Shown here one piece after another: positions 1-10,796 of a stretch of DNA of 64,000 nucleotides. A model generated the notes under the pieces. It saw only the letters and a list, made by a program, of their open reading frames with translations. It did not search any database and had not been told where the DNA came from. The DNA comes from Mycoplasma tullyi (GTDB lineage: Bacteria > Bacillota_I > Bacilli_A > Mycoplasmatales > Mycoplasmoidaceae), in assembly GCF_014068355.1 (NCBI RefSeq), contig NZ_CP059674.1:803816-867815 (forward strand). The letters are read 5' to 3'. The position numbers and the translations under genes were made by a program. The first letter of the stretch is position 1; every line of letters begins with the position of its first letter.

Positions 1-58
1 CTGGGTGAGATCTAGTTTATCATTAAAATGTGAAGATTGATCACGTTGAGCTTATTAG
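1..58 (+). other. Possible tail of an upstream gene (uncertain)
   Basis: All three forward frames are open from the window edge, with stops at 13-15, 24-26 and 56-58. The longest (frame 2, stop TAG at 56-58) would end 10 bases before the next ATG and contains two UGA codons, as mycoplasma genes often do. Nothing in the few residues identifies a family, so this may be either a gene end or leader DNA of the ATPase operon. Confidence 0.2.
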
Positions 59-68
59 GTAAATCTAA

Positions 69-1724
69 ATGTCTGTTAAAAAATTATCAATTAATTTAGA
101 TAAGTTTAAAAGATTATTTAAGATACCAAACAATAACATATTTTACGAACTAAAATCTGAAGTTGTTTCGATAAAACAAAACGCTAAACTCGTTTTGTTT
201 TATCGTTTATTAATCTTTTTAATCTTATTTTCATTTAGTGTTGGTTTTATTATGTTGCCTGAGCGATTGTTCTTGGTGAACTTGCTTCCCCAAAGAGATG
301 CTATGGGTAACGCGATGCAAGCTGGGATTGATCCCAATCGGTTTCCAATCACAGCACTGTTTCAGTTTCAAAACCCAACATTTCAAAGTATTAACTTCTA
401 TGTCCTATTAAGATTAATAGGTTTATATTTAGTTTTTATTACTTCATTATGATGAAATTATCAAAACGTTAGTTCGATCAATCACCGAATTAAACGTTAC
501 TGAATTTGATTCATTATTTACACTGCTTTAAGTGTGATTAGTGGAGCATTACTATTAGGATGAACAAACAACCAAAGCAGTTTAGCAACTGTTTTAGGTG
601 TTTGTTCATTAAATGTCTTATTAGTAATTCTTAACTATGCTTACTGATTAATCGGTTATTTCTTAAATAAGAAGATTCAACCAATTAGTAATAAAAACTT
701 ATATATTATCCTAATTACTTACTCAGCTAAAGTAATTAGTTGAATCATCTTATTTATCTTCTTAGATCAATTAATTAAAGGTGGTCAAAACCCAAGAGTC
801 ATCTTTAATGACAATAAGGTACTTAACTTTATCAACTCATTAACAACTGGTTTATCACCTGCTAGAGTTGTTTTATTATTCGTTTTAATTACCTTATCAA
901 TTACATTATTCATCTTATCTAACCTATACACTTTATTAAACTTAAAGTTGTTCTTTGTGAAACTGATTAATGATGATTTGAAGAGCAAAGCTTATGGAAC
1001 AATCGCTTTTTCTTTCATCATCTTAATCACTTTAGTGTTTGGTATCATCAAAGTTTTAGCTGATGGTAAGTACCCAGATAATAATGTTATTGTTACCAAC
1101 AACGTTGATCTAGGTACTAACTGATTCTGAATTGTGGGAACATTATTGTTCTTAACTTACTGATTAGTTTATTTCTTTGTAATTAGAAGAAACAAAACTC
1201 CAGTTATCAATAATATTTATCATTCAGGTTCATTGTTATTAATCTGAGCTACATTTATTGCTTCAGATTTCAACCGTACTAACTTTGATACAGCTAATGG
1301 TTATATCAGTTTATTAATCATTACTTTAATTACATTGTTGGTAATCCTAACTTACATTGTTAGTGCTAACAAACAATCAGCTGGGATTATCGTAAGCTTA
1401 AGTTTAGTATCTGTATTTATTGTTGCTAGTGTATTCTTAATTACGTTTAACAACACTTTAGTTAACAATCAAAACTTCTCACTAAAATCATTAAACTCTG
1501 ATCTATCAATCAATCAGATCTTATATGCATTACTTGCAATCATCTTAAGTCTTAACTTTATCTATGTAGTATTAAGTATTTACTTTATCTACTTCTTTAT
1601 TAATAAGAACACAATCTTTAACTTTAATAAGGTTAAGATCTCTCAAACCCAAGAAGAATACAACCAAAAAGATACTAATCAATCTAATCAAGAATTAAAT
1701 AATCAATCAGGAGTTAATTCATAA
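69..1724 (+). CDS. Multi-spanning membrane subunit of the F1-like (Type 3) ATPase
   Basis: 551 aa, first gene of the F1-like ATPase cluster. The protein is almost entirely hydrophobic helices separated by short loops, about 12 by eye, beginning near residue 45 and ending around residue 520, with a polar Asn/Gln-rich C-terminal tail. Several in-frame UGA codons fall inside helices (for example the pair at 450-455), consistent with Trp. This matches the twelve-helix protein of unknown ancestry reported for mycoplasma Type 2/3 F1-like ATPase clusters; it would be part of the membrane sector (X0) replacing F0. Its stop overlaps the next start by one base, so translation is probably coupled. What, if anything, it translocates is not known from sequence. 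Confidence 0.8.
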
Positions 1725-2221
1725 TGAAAAACAAAAATAAAAATAACCACGCACAAGAAGAAATTATTGAAACAAGTTATCCTTCTTTAGTTCAACACCA
1801 TGACTTTGTTGAGTTCTCTCAACTATTCAACACAGCTTTGTTACAAACCAACACAGATGAAAACTCACATCAAGCTAAGATGTTTATTGAAAAGCTTAAG
1901 CATGCTGTAGCTAACCACCTACAAATCATTTATGATAACTTCATCATTTCTTGAACTAAAAACATTCGTTTTTCTTTCACGAAATTGATTCCTGCAGTAA
2001 CTACAGTTGAATCTTCTCAATCTGATGGGGTTAATCTTAAATCTGATTTAACTGAAAATGAAGAATTAAAAATCTTAGCTGAAAGATTCAATCTATTAAT
2101 GAATCATCAGTTATTTGATGAAAACAAGATTGTCGAAGTTGTTGATGGAATTATTGTTTATCGTTCTAAAGAAACTAACCAATTAAAGGTTGTGTTTTCT
2201 AATGAGATCATTAACGCGTAA
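1724..2221 (+). CDS. Small soluble protein of the F1-like ATPase cluster
   Basis: 165 aa with an internal UGA (Trp) at 1952-1954. No signal peptide or membrane helix is visible; the chain is polar and acidic, with a central helix-forming part (residues 40-75) and a short beta-rich C-terminus. I recognise it only by position: the known clusters hold seven genes, four F1-like and three without outside relatives, and this is the non-membrane member of those three. It overlaps the previous gene by one base and is followed after 6 bases by the gamma-like gene, so it is certainly in the operon. Its role is unknown. Confidence 0.7.
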
Positions 2222-2227
2222 TTTCTT

Positions 2228-3172
2228 ATGGACATTAAAAAACTCGAGCGTAAACAAGCTAGTTTAAAAAACATTTACACCCTAGTAAGTTCGAAACGTG
2301 ATATTGCTTTAATTAAGATCTTTAAGTTATCTAAACGATTTGAATACTTTTATAAAAGAGCAATCCATTCAAAAACATTATTAGATATCTTACACAAGAA
2401 ATTTAATTTAAAGAATCCTTTTTATGAAGAAAGCACTTCATTAGTTGATAACAAGATCATTAATCTTACTTTAGATAAGGTTGAAGACATGTTCTTTGTT
2501 AGCAAAAAGCGTTTATGGATTTATGTAACAGAAACTCAAAACGCTGCTGCTGATAACTATTCAAGATATGATCGTGCGATTCTAAGACAAGAAAATGTTC
2601 AAGAAGACCAATTCATCACAATTGGTGAACATGCTAAAAACTTCTGTCTTAAGAATAATCTTGAAGTTGTTCAACATTATGATGAGAATGATTTCAGTGC
2701 ATTAAGTAAAACGATTCCTGAAATCATTCGTCTGAAGATCGAATCTGGTGATATTATTGATATCAACTTCGTAATTAATTCGAATAAGATTAAAAATAAA
2801 TTCTTAAAGATCTTACCAATCAAGCATTTTGAATTAGATACTTCTTATTATGAAAAGGCTGATACGATCGTAGAAAACATTGAAAACTACAAGTTGTATA
2901 ACAACTTACAAGAATTCATAGTTAATGAGATTAATTCTTATCTAAGAAACGTAGTTACTTCATTACTAGTTGAATCATCACTGATAGTTGCTAAAAACAG
3001 TCTTGTTCAATACAACAAAACATTAAGTGATCTAGATGACACCTTACTTAATCTAAGGCGCGAGATCTTAAAACAAAAACGTGAACTTGAAATCCAAGAA
3101 CTACAAATGTTAACAAGAAGCAGCGAATCCTTAATTAAGATGGAATCAAAAAAGGATGGAGACATGGATTAG
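2228..3172 (+). CDS. Gamma-like subunit of the F1-like ATPase
   Basis: 314 aa. The layout is that of an F1 gamma subunit: a long N-terminal helix (residues 1-60, Lys-rich), a globular alpha/beta middle (about 75-215), and a long charged C-terminal helix (about 230-310, rich in Leu/Lys/Glu with heptad-like spacing). In a true F1 the two long helices form the coiled-coil rotor shaft. Sequence similarity to ordinary AtpG is weak, as expected for these fast-evolving clusters, so the call rests on architecture and on its place before the epsilon-, alpha- and beta-like genes. Gap to the next gene is 3 bases. Confidence 0.75.
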   Translation: MDIKKLERKQASLKNIYTLVSSKRDIALIKIFKLSKRFEYFYKRAIHSKTLLDILHKKFNLKNPFYEESTSLVDNKIINLTLDKVEDMFFVSKKRLWIYVTETQNAAADNYSRYDRAILRQENVQEDQFITIGEHAKNFCLKNNLEVVQHYDENDFSALSKTIPEIIRLKIESGDIIDINFVINSNKIKNKFLKILPIKHFELDTSYYEKADTIVENIENYKLYNNLQEFIVNEINSYLRNVVTSLLVESSLIVAKNSLVQYNKTLSDLDDTLLNLRREILKQKRELEIQELQMLTRSSESLIKMESKKDGDMD

Positions 3173-3175
3173 ATT

Positions 3176-3667
3176 ATGGCAAAACACAACTTTAAAACTG
3201 TTCCATCAGAAATCGAATTCATTCGATACAACAACAAACTATTCGGTTACAAGCAAGGTTATTTCATGCTTAATGTTAACCAGATTGATGAATGGGACTT
3301 AATTCAAGATAATTCATTAATTAGTATTGAAAACGTTTTCTTTAAGATCTATGATCCAGTTGCTGATGAAGAAGATTACTACATTATCCGTAACTCGTTT
3401 ATCAAGATTGAAAACAACAAAGTCACGATTTATAGTGATGATAAATTCAAACCACTAAGAATCGATTACAAATTCAGGATCAAAAAATATGATGATAAGA
3501 TTGCTGAATTTAATAAGAAATTATCATATTACGAATCTAAGATTAATTTAGGTTTAAACTTCCAAGAGTTGATTGATTACAATGCTGTAAGAAAAGAAAA
3601 AAAGTTTTACTCGTTAATTCGCAATTTCAATCTAGCAGAAAAAAAGGTCGATAAAAATGAAAAATAA
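3176..3667 (+). CDS. Epsilon-like subunit of the F1-like ATPase
   Basis: 163 aa. The first ~100 residues are predicted beta strands alternating with short turns, and the last ~55 residues are helical and Lys-rich, the same order as bacterial F1 epsilon (beta sandwich plus two C-terminal helices). It lies directly after the gamma-like gene. The last 11 bases overlap the next gene, whose ATG is at 3657. Direct similarity to AtpC is not obvious; the name follows from fold order and cluster position. Confidence 0.65.
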   Translation: MAKHNFKTVPSEIEFIRYNNKLFGYKQGYFMLNVNQIDEWDLIQDNSLISIENVFFKIYDPVADEEDYYIIRNSFIKIENNKVTIYSDDKFKPLRIDYKFRIKKYDDKIAEFNKKLSYYESKINLGLNFQELIDYNAVRKEKKFYSLIRNFNLAEKKVDKNEK

Positions 3668-5897
3668 AAGTAAATTAAAACGATTGATTTATTGACAATT
3701 TGGATTTATGGTTCCTGCGGTATTTGCTTCTACTCTTAGTGGAGTAATTACTCATCATAAAAATTCAATTAATGAATATAAGCTAATTAATCATGCTGGT
3801 GAAGAGTTAGATCCTTCAACTCCAACACAACCAAATGATCCTAATGCACCAGTGATGAATAATAATAACAATGGTGCTGATGCTAATAAACCTGAGCAAC
3901 CTCCAAGAATGCCAGCAAACTTGGAAATGCTTAAGGCTGATATTGATGCTAAGATGTCAGACGCAATCAAGGATTTCATTGATGCAGTTTTCTTAGGTAA
4001 GGATAATCTTGTTGATCAAAAGATTGAATCAGTTAAAAACCAAAGTGATTTATCTTTTGAAGACAAGTTTAATAGAACTCTTTATTACTCTCAGCTTAAA
4101 GCCTTCTTTCAAAAAAATAAGGATCAGATCATATCTAACCCTTCAAAATTTGGTTTAGACATCGTTTATCCTTATGTAATTTCGGCTAATAAAGAATTCA
4201 ATAAAGGTACGATCGTATTCAATGGTAAAACTTATGAAAATAAGATTTGAGGGAATACACCTACTACCAACTATGAAAAAGAAATTACTGGTGATGGAAA
4301 CTCAATTACGCCAAATCCAGATGCAGCAAAAGCTAAAGTAGAAAATACCACTTCAGATGAAGAAGGTAAAAACGTTTTAAAAACTTACTTTGATGCACTA
4401 AGACAAGGTGCTACATCGATTTTCTTAAATGATGAAGATCTACCTAAAGTTGGTGAAGACTATGAAATCAATGGTCGTGTAACATCAACTAATGATGCTG
4501 GAGTTTTCTCAAACAAACCTAATAAATTTGATACTTGAGACGATTACATTATCAGCAAGATCAAACCTAGATTCATCGATTTTGACTTAGAACAAAATAA
4601 GGATCCAGCTGAACAAAATCAGATGAATCAGCAAAGTAGCCAATCTGTTGAAAACTTATTACCTCCAACTGTTCCAGTTGAAGGTGAAGCAGTTCCAACT
4701 GATCCAAAAGAACTAATTGAAAACATTCCTAGATTTGTTCCACAAGTAAGATCACTTTACTCAACTTTATCAACTAGTGCGTTATTAAATCGTTATTCAA
4801 CTTACACTGAACCTAATAAATCAGACGTTTTCTTTTACTTTGAAAACCCAATTAATACTAGATTTAGTTACACAGTAACAAGTCTAAGCTTAAACAACGG
4901 TAAGATTGAAGCTACTGTAATGATTCAAGATGCAGTTGATAAAGATGCAAGAACTACTTATACAAGAGAGCTTGATACAGTTTCTTTAAGTGGTACAGCA
5001 CAACAAATCAATGAAAACCGTGAATTAGCTTATCCAGCTATTGAAAGACTATTCTTAAACTTCTATCAAGCTGTTGGACTAAACGCTGATTTAAACTATG
5101 CTGATGCAACTAAGGTTTATGTTGAACCTCAAACCATCTTCCAAATGGTTTATTTAGCAATGAGAGCGATCAACAAACCTGAGTTTAAAAATGATCTAAA
5201 CACAATATTAAGTCGTGGTATTGGTTTTAGCACTGATCAAAGTGATAGTTACTTCTTAAACTTCTTAAGAAACCAATTAATCAACTCACAATTCTTGTAC
5301 TGACAACTAGTTAGTGAGATGTACAAACGAATCTTTGTTGCATTTATTCGTGACTTCAACAAAGAAGATCTTAAACCAAAACTACTTGCAATATTACAAC
5401 AAAACGGTGTAACCATCAATCAATTCAACGATTCGTTTACTGAAGCTAGAAGAAAACTATTAAGATTAGATTCATTAACTAAGCAAACAATCGGTTCACC
5501 TCAACTTCAATTTGATTCACTTGTAACTCAAATTAAAGAGATGAATCAAACCTTGAGACCATTTAACTTGGTTTATGATGCAATCTCAGACCAAGCTAAA
5601 GGAGATGCGCAAAAGCAAGCTGAACTAGAAGCATCACTAAAATCATTCTCAACTGATATTAACGGTATTCTAGCCAACTCAAAAGCAGTAGCTAATCCAT
5701 TCTTAATTGTTTTAGCTGTCTTCTTGGGACTTATCTCAATGTCGTTATACGGTTTTTATTTCATGCAACTAGCATTCAATAAAACTAAACAAATTAACAA
5801 ATTAAACAAACCTTTAATCATTACTGTTTTAATTATTGCTTCTATTGCACTAGTTTCAACTGCACTGATTGCATTCAAAATCATCGGAGTATTTTAA
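3657..5897 (+). CDS. Three-helix membrane protein with large extracellular-type domain, F1-like ATPase cluster
   Basis: 746 aa, reading through several UGA codons (first at 3693-3695). One hydrophobic helix lies near the N-terminus (about residues 10-32), followed by a ~640-residue polar domain with an Asn/Pro-rich linker (about residues 45-80), then two C-terminal helices (about 680-705 and 720-745). This agrees with the three-helix membrane protein described in Type 2/3 clusters. With one helix before and two after it, the large domain should face one side of the membrane, probably outside, which would put it where it could touch surface proteins. The start at 3657 is the only ATG giving the N-terminal helix and overlaps the preceding gene by 11 bases. 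No enzyme motif was recognised. Confidence 0.75.
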
Positions 5898-5905
5898 TAA
5901 ATCAT

Positions 5906-7438
5906 ATGAATCCTAAAATTGTTGCTGCTTTAGATTACGTTATTCAAGTTGAAGGTAAATTTGAATACCAACAAAATCAAGTTTTTACGATTAGAAACAA
6001 ACCTAATTTCCGAGCTATGGTAATTAGTGCTACAACTGATACTGGTTTTTTAATCGTTGATGCTGCTAATGCTGACTTTGAAATTGGTGATGAGATTATT
6101 CCAACCAATAATGACAATAATGTTAAAACTACCAAGCAATACTTTGGTAACATTATTGACATTGATGGAAATATCTTGTATCCCAAGAAACACAAACCTG
6201 ATTTTCAACCAAACTCATTATCATCTAATGCGTTCGCTACATCACGAAATCTATTAGAAGTTAATCGTTTAAACGAACAACTATATACTGGTATTATGGC
6301 GATTGACCTTTTAACTCCAATTGGTAAGGGTCAAAGAGAATTAATTATTGGAGACCGTGGTACTGGTAAAACTCACATCGCACTTAATGCGATTATTAAT
6401 CAAACGATCCGTAATACTGGTGTTAAATGTATTTATGTTTCAATTGGTCAAAAGCGTCAAAACGTGGCTGATGTTTATGAAACTCTTAAAAAGCACGGTG
6501 CATTAGAAAACACAATTATTATTGATGCACCTGCTACTAACTCATATCACCAATACTTAGCTCCTTATGTAGCGATGGCTCATGCTGAAAACATCTCACA
6601 TTTCCAAGATGTTTTAGTAATCTTTGATGACATGGCTAAGCACGCTAATATCTATCGTGAAATGTCATTATTAGTTAACCGTCCAGTTGGTAAAGAAGCA
6701 TTCCCTGGTGATATCTTCTTTAGCCATGCTTCTGTTCTAGAACGTGCTGGGAAGTTTGCAAACCGTAAATCAATTACGTGTTTACCAATTGTTAAAACCG
6801 TTAACAACGATATTACTTCATTAATTTCATCTAACTTGATTTCGATTACTGATGGTCAGATCGTAACTAATACTGATCTGTTTGCTAACGGTATTCTACC
6901 AGCGATCAACATCGATCTATCAGTTTCACGTCTAGGTAGTTCAGTACAATCACGTGTGATTGCTAAAGTAGCTTCACAAATCAACAAGAAGTACCGTGCT
7001 TACAAACGTCAAAGTAAGTTATGAACTCTTAAATACGACCTTAATGAAGAAGCAGCTGATCTAATCAGCAAAGGTAAAGCAATTGAACAACTGTTCATTC
7101 AAAAAGGATTCTCTCCTTATACTGAACGCTTCATGCTATTAATTACTAAACTAATTCTTTGAGGTACTTTACGTAAGGTTGATAATCGAACACAAGAAGC
7201 ATTATCATTTATTAATGCTTTAATTGATACTGATCCAATTGCTAAGTGAATCTATGATCACTTAGAATCAGGTGAAGACTTTAATGACGACTTAATGCGT
7301 AACTTCTTTGAATACGCATTAAGTCAGTACTTCAGATTCAAAGAATACGATTTACAGATAGATGTTGATAAGAAATTTATTGATTTCAAACCAGAAGAAC
7401 TACAAGAAATTGTTGATAACATGAAAGGGACTTTATAA
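5906..7438 (+). CDS. Alpha-like subunit of the F1-like ATPase
   Basis: 510 aa, near the usual length for AtpA. Walker A reads GDRGTGKT at residues 149-156, the alpha-type form, and it is followed by IGQKRQNV, the alpha-type equivalent of the beta catalytic loop and lacking the beta catalytic Glu context. Walker B-like [11 protein letters not shown] and the [17 protein letters not shown] segment are typical of F1 alpha/beta. The reading frame passes through UGA at 7022-7024 and later ones. This is the nucleotide-binding, probably non-catalytic subunit. Its stop overlaps the beta-like start by one base. Divergence from housekeeping AtpA suggests a second, specialised ATPase; the ordinary atp operon is not in this window. 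Confidence 0.9.
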
Positions 7439-8838
7439 TGATCGGACACATTACCAAGATCTGAAATAATGTTGTAGAAGCAACATTTAAAAAAGAAGAA
7501 TTACCAAAAGTAGATTTCATCTTAACTTTACACAATAACCAATGTGTGTTGTTGGTAAAAAGAATCATTGATGATACCAGTGTAAGAGCGATCGTTATTT
7601 ACCAAAAACAAAGCATCAAGATCGGTGATCAGGTTGTTAATACCAACAACACCCTTAAAGTACCTGTTGGTCAAGCTGCTAAAAACAACATCTATGATAT
7701 CTCTGGTATTCCGATGTTAAAAGAACGTGCTAAAAATATTAAATACGTTGAAATGAATTCAACAATTAAAAAAGAAAAGAAGATCTATTCTAAGCATGAA
7801 ATTCTAGAAACTGGGATTAAAGCAATCGATTTCTTCATGCCAATTCTTAAGGGTCACAACCTGGGTATTCTTGGAGGTGCTGGGGTTGGTAAAACCGTTT
7901 TAATGAAAGAAATCATCTTTAACTCTTCAAGATCAAACAGTGCTAAGAAAAACTCATCAATTTTCATTGGTTCAGGTGAACGTAGTCGTGAAGGGGTTGA
8001 ACTTTACCAAGAATTAGAACAATCTAACTTGATGAAAGATTCAATGATGTTCATCTCTAAGATGGATGAACCACCAGGAGCAAGAATGTCAATCGTTCCT
8101 TATGGGATTACTGCTGCAGAATATCTAAGAGATGTGGAAAAAGAAGACGTACTATTATTCATTGATAATATTTTCAGATTTATCCAAGCTGGTAATGAAG
8201 TAGCACCAGGTTTAAATAAAAAACCTATTACTGGAGGTTATCAAGCAACTCTTGATACTGAAGTATCAAACGTTGAAGACAGACTATACGCTACAGAAGA
8301 TGGTTCAATTACTTCGTTCCAAACATTGTTCTTACCAATGGATGATTTAGCTGACCCTTCAGCAGTCTCTATCTTTAGTAATCTAGATGGTTCATTAGTA
8401 TTATCACGTGAACAAACTTCTAAGAATATCTTCCCTGCTTTTGACCCACTAGCTTCTTCATCTTCATCAGTTTCACCTGATATCATTGGTCAAAGACACT
8501 ATAATGCAATTATTGAAGTTAAAAGTATCTTACAAAAATACCGTGATCTAGAAGACGTAATCTTAATTCTAGGGATCGATGAACTTGATAAGGATAACAA
8601 GATTATTGTACGTAAAGCTTTACAATTACAAAACTTCTTTACCCAAAACTTCTTTGTAGCTGAAGCTTATACTAAAGCTAAAGGGGTATACGTACCACTT
8701 GAAGAAACTCTAGAATCAGTTATTCGTATCGTTGAAGGTAAATATATCAACCAATCACCTGAGATCTTCTCATTCGTTGGTTCTAACTTAGATATCCCAA
8801 CAGATGAAGAACTAAATTTAAATAAAGTTGATCTTTAG
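7438..8838 (+). CDS. Beta-like catalytic subunit of the F1-like ATPase
   Basis: 466 aa, as for AtpD. Walker A GGAGVGKT is at residues 146-153, followed by the beta-specific GERSREG loop with the catalytic Glu, and by Walker B LLFIDNIFRFIQAGNEV. The segment ending QRHYNAIIEVKSILQKYRDL matches the beta C-terminal domain, but the DELSEEDK-type motif is only partly kept (GIDELDKDN). ATP hydrolysis is therefore likely. Published work on the M. mycoides Type 3 cluster tied it to a major membrane ATPase activity. The start used, ATG at 7438, restores the N-terminal beta barrel; it overlaps the alpha-like gene by 1 base. The next gene, a MIP lipoprotein, begins only 34 bases after the stop. Confidence 0.92.
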
Positions 8839-8872
8839 TTTTTTAAAAAAAATAAATCCCACCACATCTAAT

Positions 8873-10705
8873 ATGAAAAAAAGATGAATTAAATATCTGA
8901 CAGTATCGTTAGGTAGTGCTCTAATTTTTAGTTCGTGTACGAATGCTAAAAATGGATCTGATCCAAGTTCACGAACTCAAAGTTCTAGTGGTTCAATCAA
9001 TACTGGTCCTAATGGACTTTATAATATCAGTCCTGATATTGATAGTATTGATAAACCAATTCCAGCTGTTGATCAATGATACAACAAAGTTGAGAACAAC
9101 CAACGTGTTGTAGCTGATCAATATCCTAACTTTAAAGCTACTACTAATATTGTTAATTGATATCTAGCTAATCGAAATAACGGAGTTAGACCACCTTCAT
9201 TTTGATTAAAAGATCGAGCTGATCCTTCTCACGTTAGTCCATTTTCATTAACAAACGAACAATTAAAAGCAATTAATGATAAAGCGCAATCCCTTGGTCA
9301 ACCAAAATACGAAGATGCTTATACTTATGGGTTTGGTTTGCCTGGAATTAGTAAAACAGATAAAACCCTAAATAATTCAATTGATGTAATAAATGATACT
9401 AATTCAACAATTAATATCATTTATTACAACCGTAGGGGTAATAATCTAGCAGGTGTTGATACTGGTCGATCATTTTTAATTGCTAATGATAAATACAAGC
9501 AATTATCTAAGATTACTTATTCAATTAGAATTACTAATGAATTAACTGATTCAGATGTGAAACAAGACAATTCTAGTCATGTTTCACATGATGAGGGAGA
9601 TAATACTGGTAATTGAAGTGGGACTACTTGGATTTTAGATTACGATCGAACCAGCGATAATTCATACCCAACAACTTGATATTTTGCTAGTAACTTCCAC
9701 GTATTACAACACTTACAATTAGCTGGTGATAACCAAGCTTTAATCCGTAATAATAAAGTTGCAACTAAAAAGATTGAATTGTTCCAATTAAACCAAGATA
9801 TGGTTAAAGTGGGTGAAAGAATTAGACCTCAACAAGCTAGAGGTCGTGAGTTTCAAGATCCTTATCTAAAAGTTACTTCAGTTGATCCAACTAACGTTAA
9901 AACGGTTTTCTTAGGCAACGACGCACTTAAACAAAAACCTAATACATTCACTCAAGATCCTAACTATACAGCTACTCAAACCTTATTAGATTTTGGTGTG
10001 ATTAGAGTTACTTTTAAAGATGCTGCTGAAGCTAAAGCAGTAACTAATGATTACGCTGAATGAAAAGAAGAAGACAAATTCAAACCAGCTAAATTTTCAT
10101 ATTTAGATGATGAGAAATACAAATCATTACCTGCTGATAGTTTATATGCTTTTGGTTTACCAACCTCTAGAAGTGATGGAATTCTTCAACGGGAGATCTA
10201 TGGTAATATTGAAAATTTAAGAACTCCTTGAATTAATAAACCACGAAATACTAATGGTGTTGCTACAGGTGGTGGTGATTTATCTTGAACTGTTACGCAA
10301 AGATCGTTCGTAAACAAACCTGGGTTAACTGATGTTTTCTTAACAGTTCCAAGACTTGGTGGGGGTGATTTCTACCGAGTTAATGAAACAAGATTTTCTC
10401 ACACTGGATTAGGTTATTTACTTGATCATTACGCAGTTCCACCTGGTGGAAGTGGTTCTCCAGTAATTAATGATAAAAACGAAATTGTAAGTATTATCTT
10501 TGCTTCAGATAATTCTACAAACACCGGAACTTCATTAGCCCTTCACTCAGATGGGTTTAATTACCAAAACTATTATGGTAATTACAACCTACCTAAATAT
10601 GACTTAATTTATGGAACTGGTGATGATAACCAAACCAAGTCTTATCGCCAAGGATTAAGACTTATTAATCCTGGACAAAACGTTAATACTTGATTATTCC
10701 ATTAA
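8873..10705 (+). CDS. DUF31/MIP-family lipoprotein, probable immunoglobulin-cleaving serine protease (copy 1)
   Basis: 610 aa. The N-terminus is a lipoprotein signal: Lys/Arg start, hydrophobic stretch, lipobox ending FSSC (Cys about residue 23), then a Ser/Gly-rich linker. The rest matches the mycoplasma DUF31 peptidase family, whose studied members (MIP) cut the heavy chain of antibody held by MIB. Trypsin-like triad candidates: His276 in ASNFHVL, Asp373 in LDFGVI, Ser527 in GGSGSPVI. The C-terminus has the family signature YNLPKYDLIYG. Many UGA codons are used as Trp. It follows the beta-like ATPase gene by 34 bases with no clear terminator between, so it may be co-transcribed. Acts on the outer face of the membrane. 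Family call is strong; substrate is inferred. Confidence 0.88.
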
Positions 10706-10715
10706 AAAAGATAGA

Positions 10716-10721
10716 TATAAT
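10716..10721 (+). promoter_or_regulatory. Candidate -10 box before MIP copy 2
   Basis: A perfect TATAAT lies 76 bases upstream of the second MIP gene, in the 91-base gap after the first. No convincing -35 box is seen, which is common in mycoplasmas. A 6-bp inverted repeat (AGCTAT...ATAGCT) lies between it and the gene. It suggests the second protease gene can be transcribed on its own. Confidence 0.35.
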
Positions 10722-10796
10722 AATCAACATTTATAAAGCTATGGTATATAATTAAATATAAGATAGCTGGCTTTATTAATCAAATTTTAAAACCAA

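Noticed and set aside
69-1724. A pseudogene broken by many stop codons
   Set aside because: All internal stops are UGA, read as Trp in this genetic code; no in-frame UAA or UAG was found in the parts traced, and every family gene in the window shows the same pattern.
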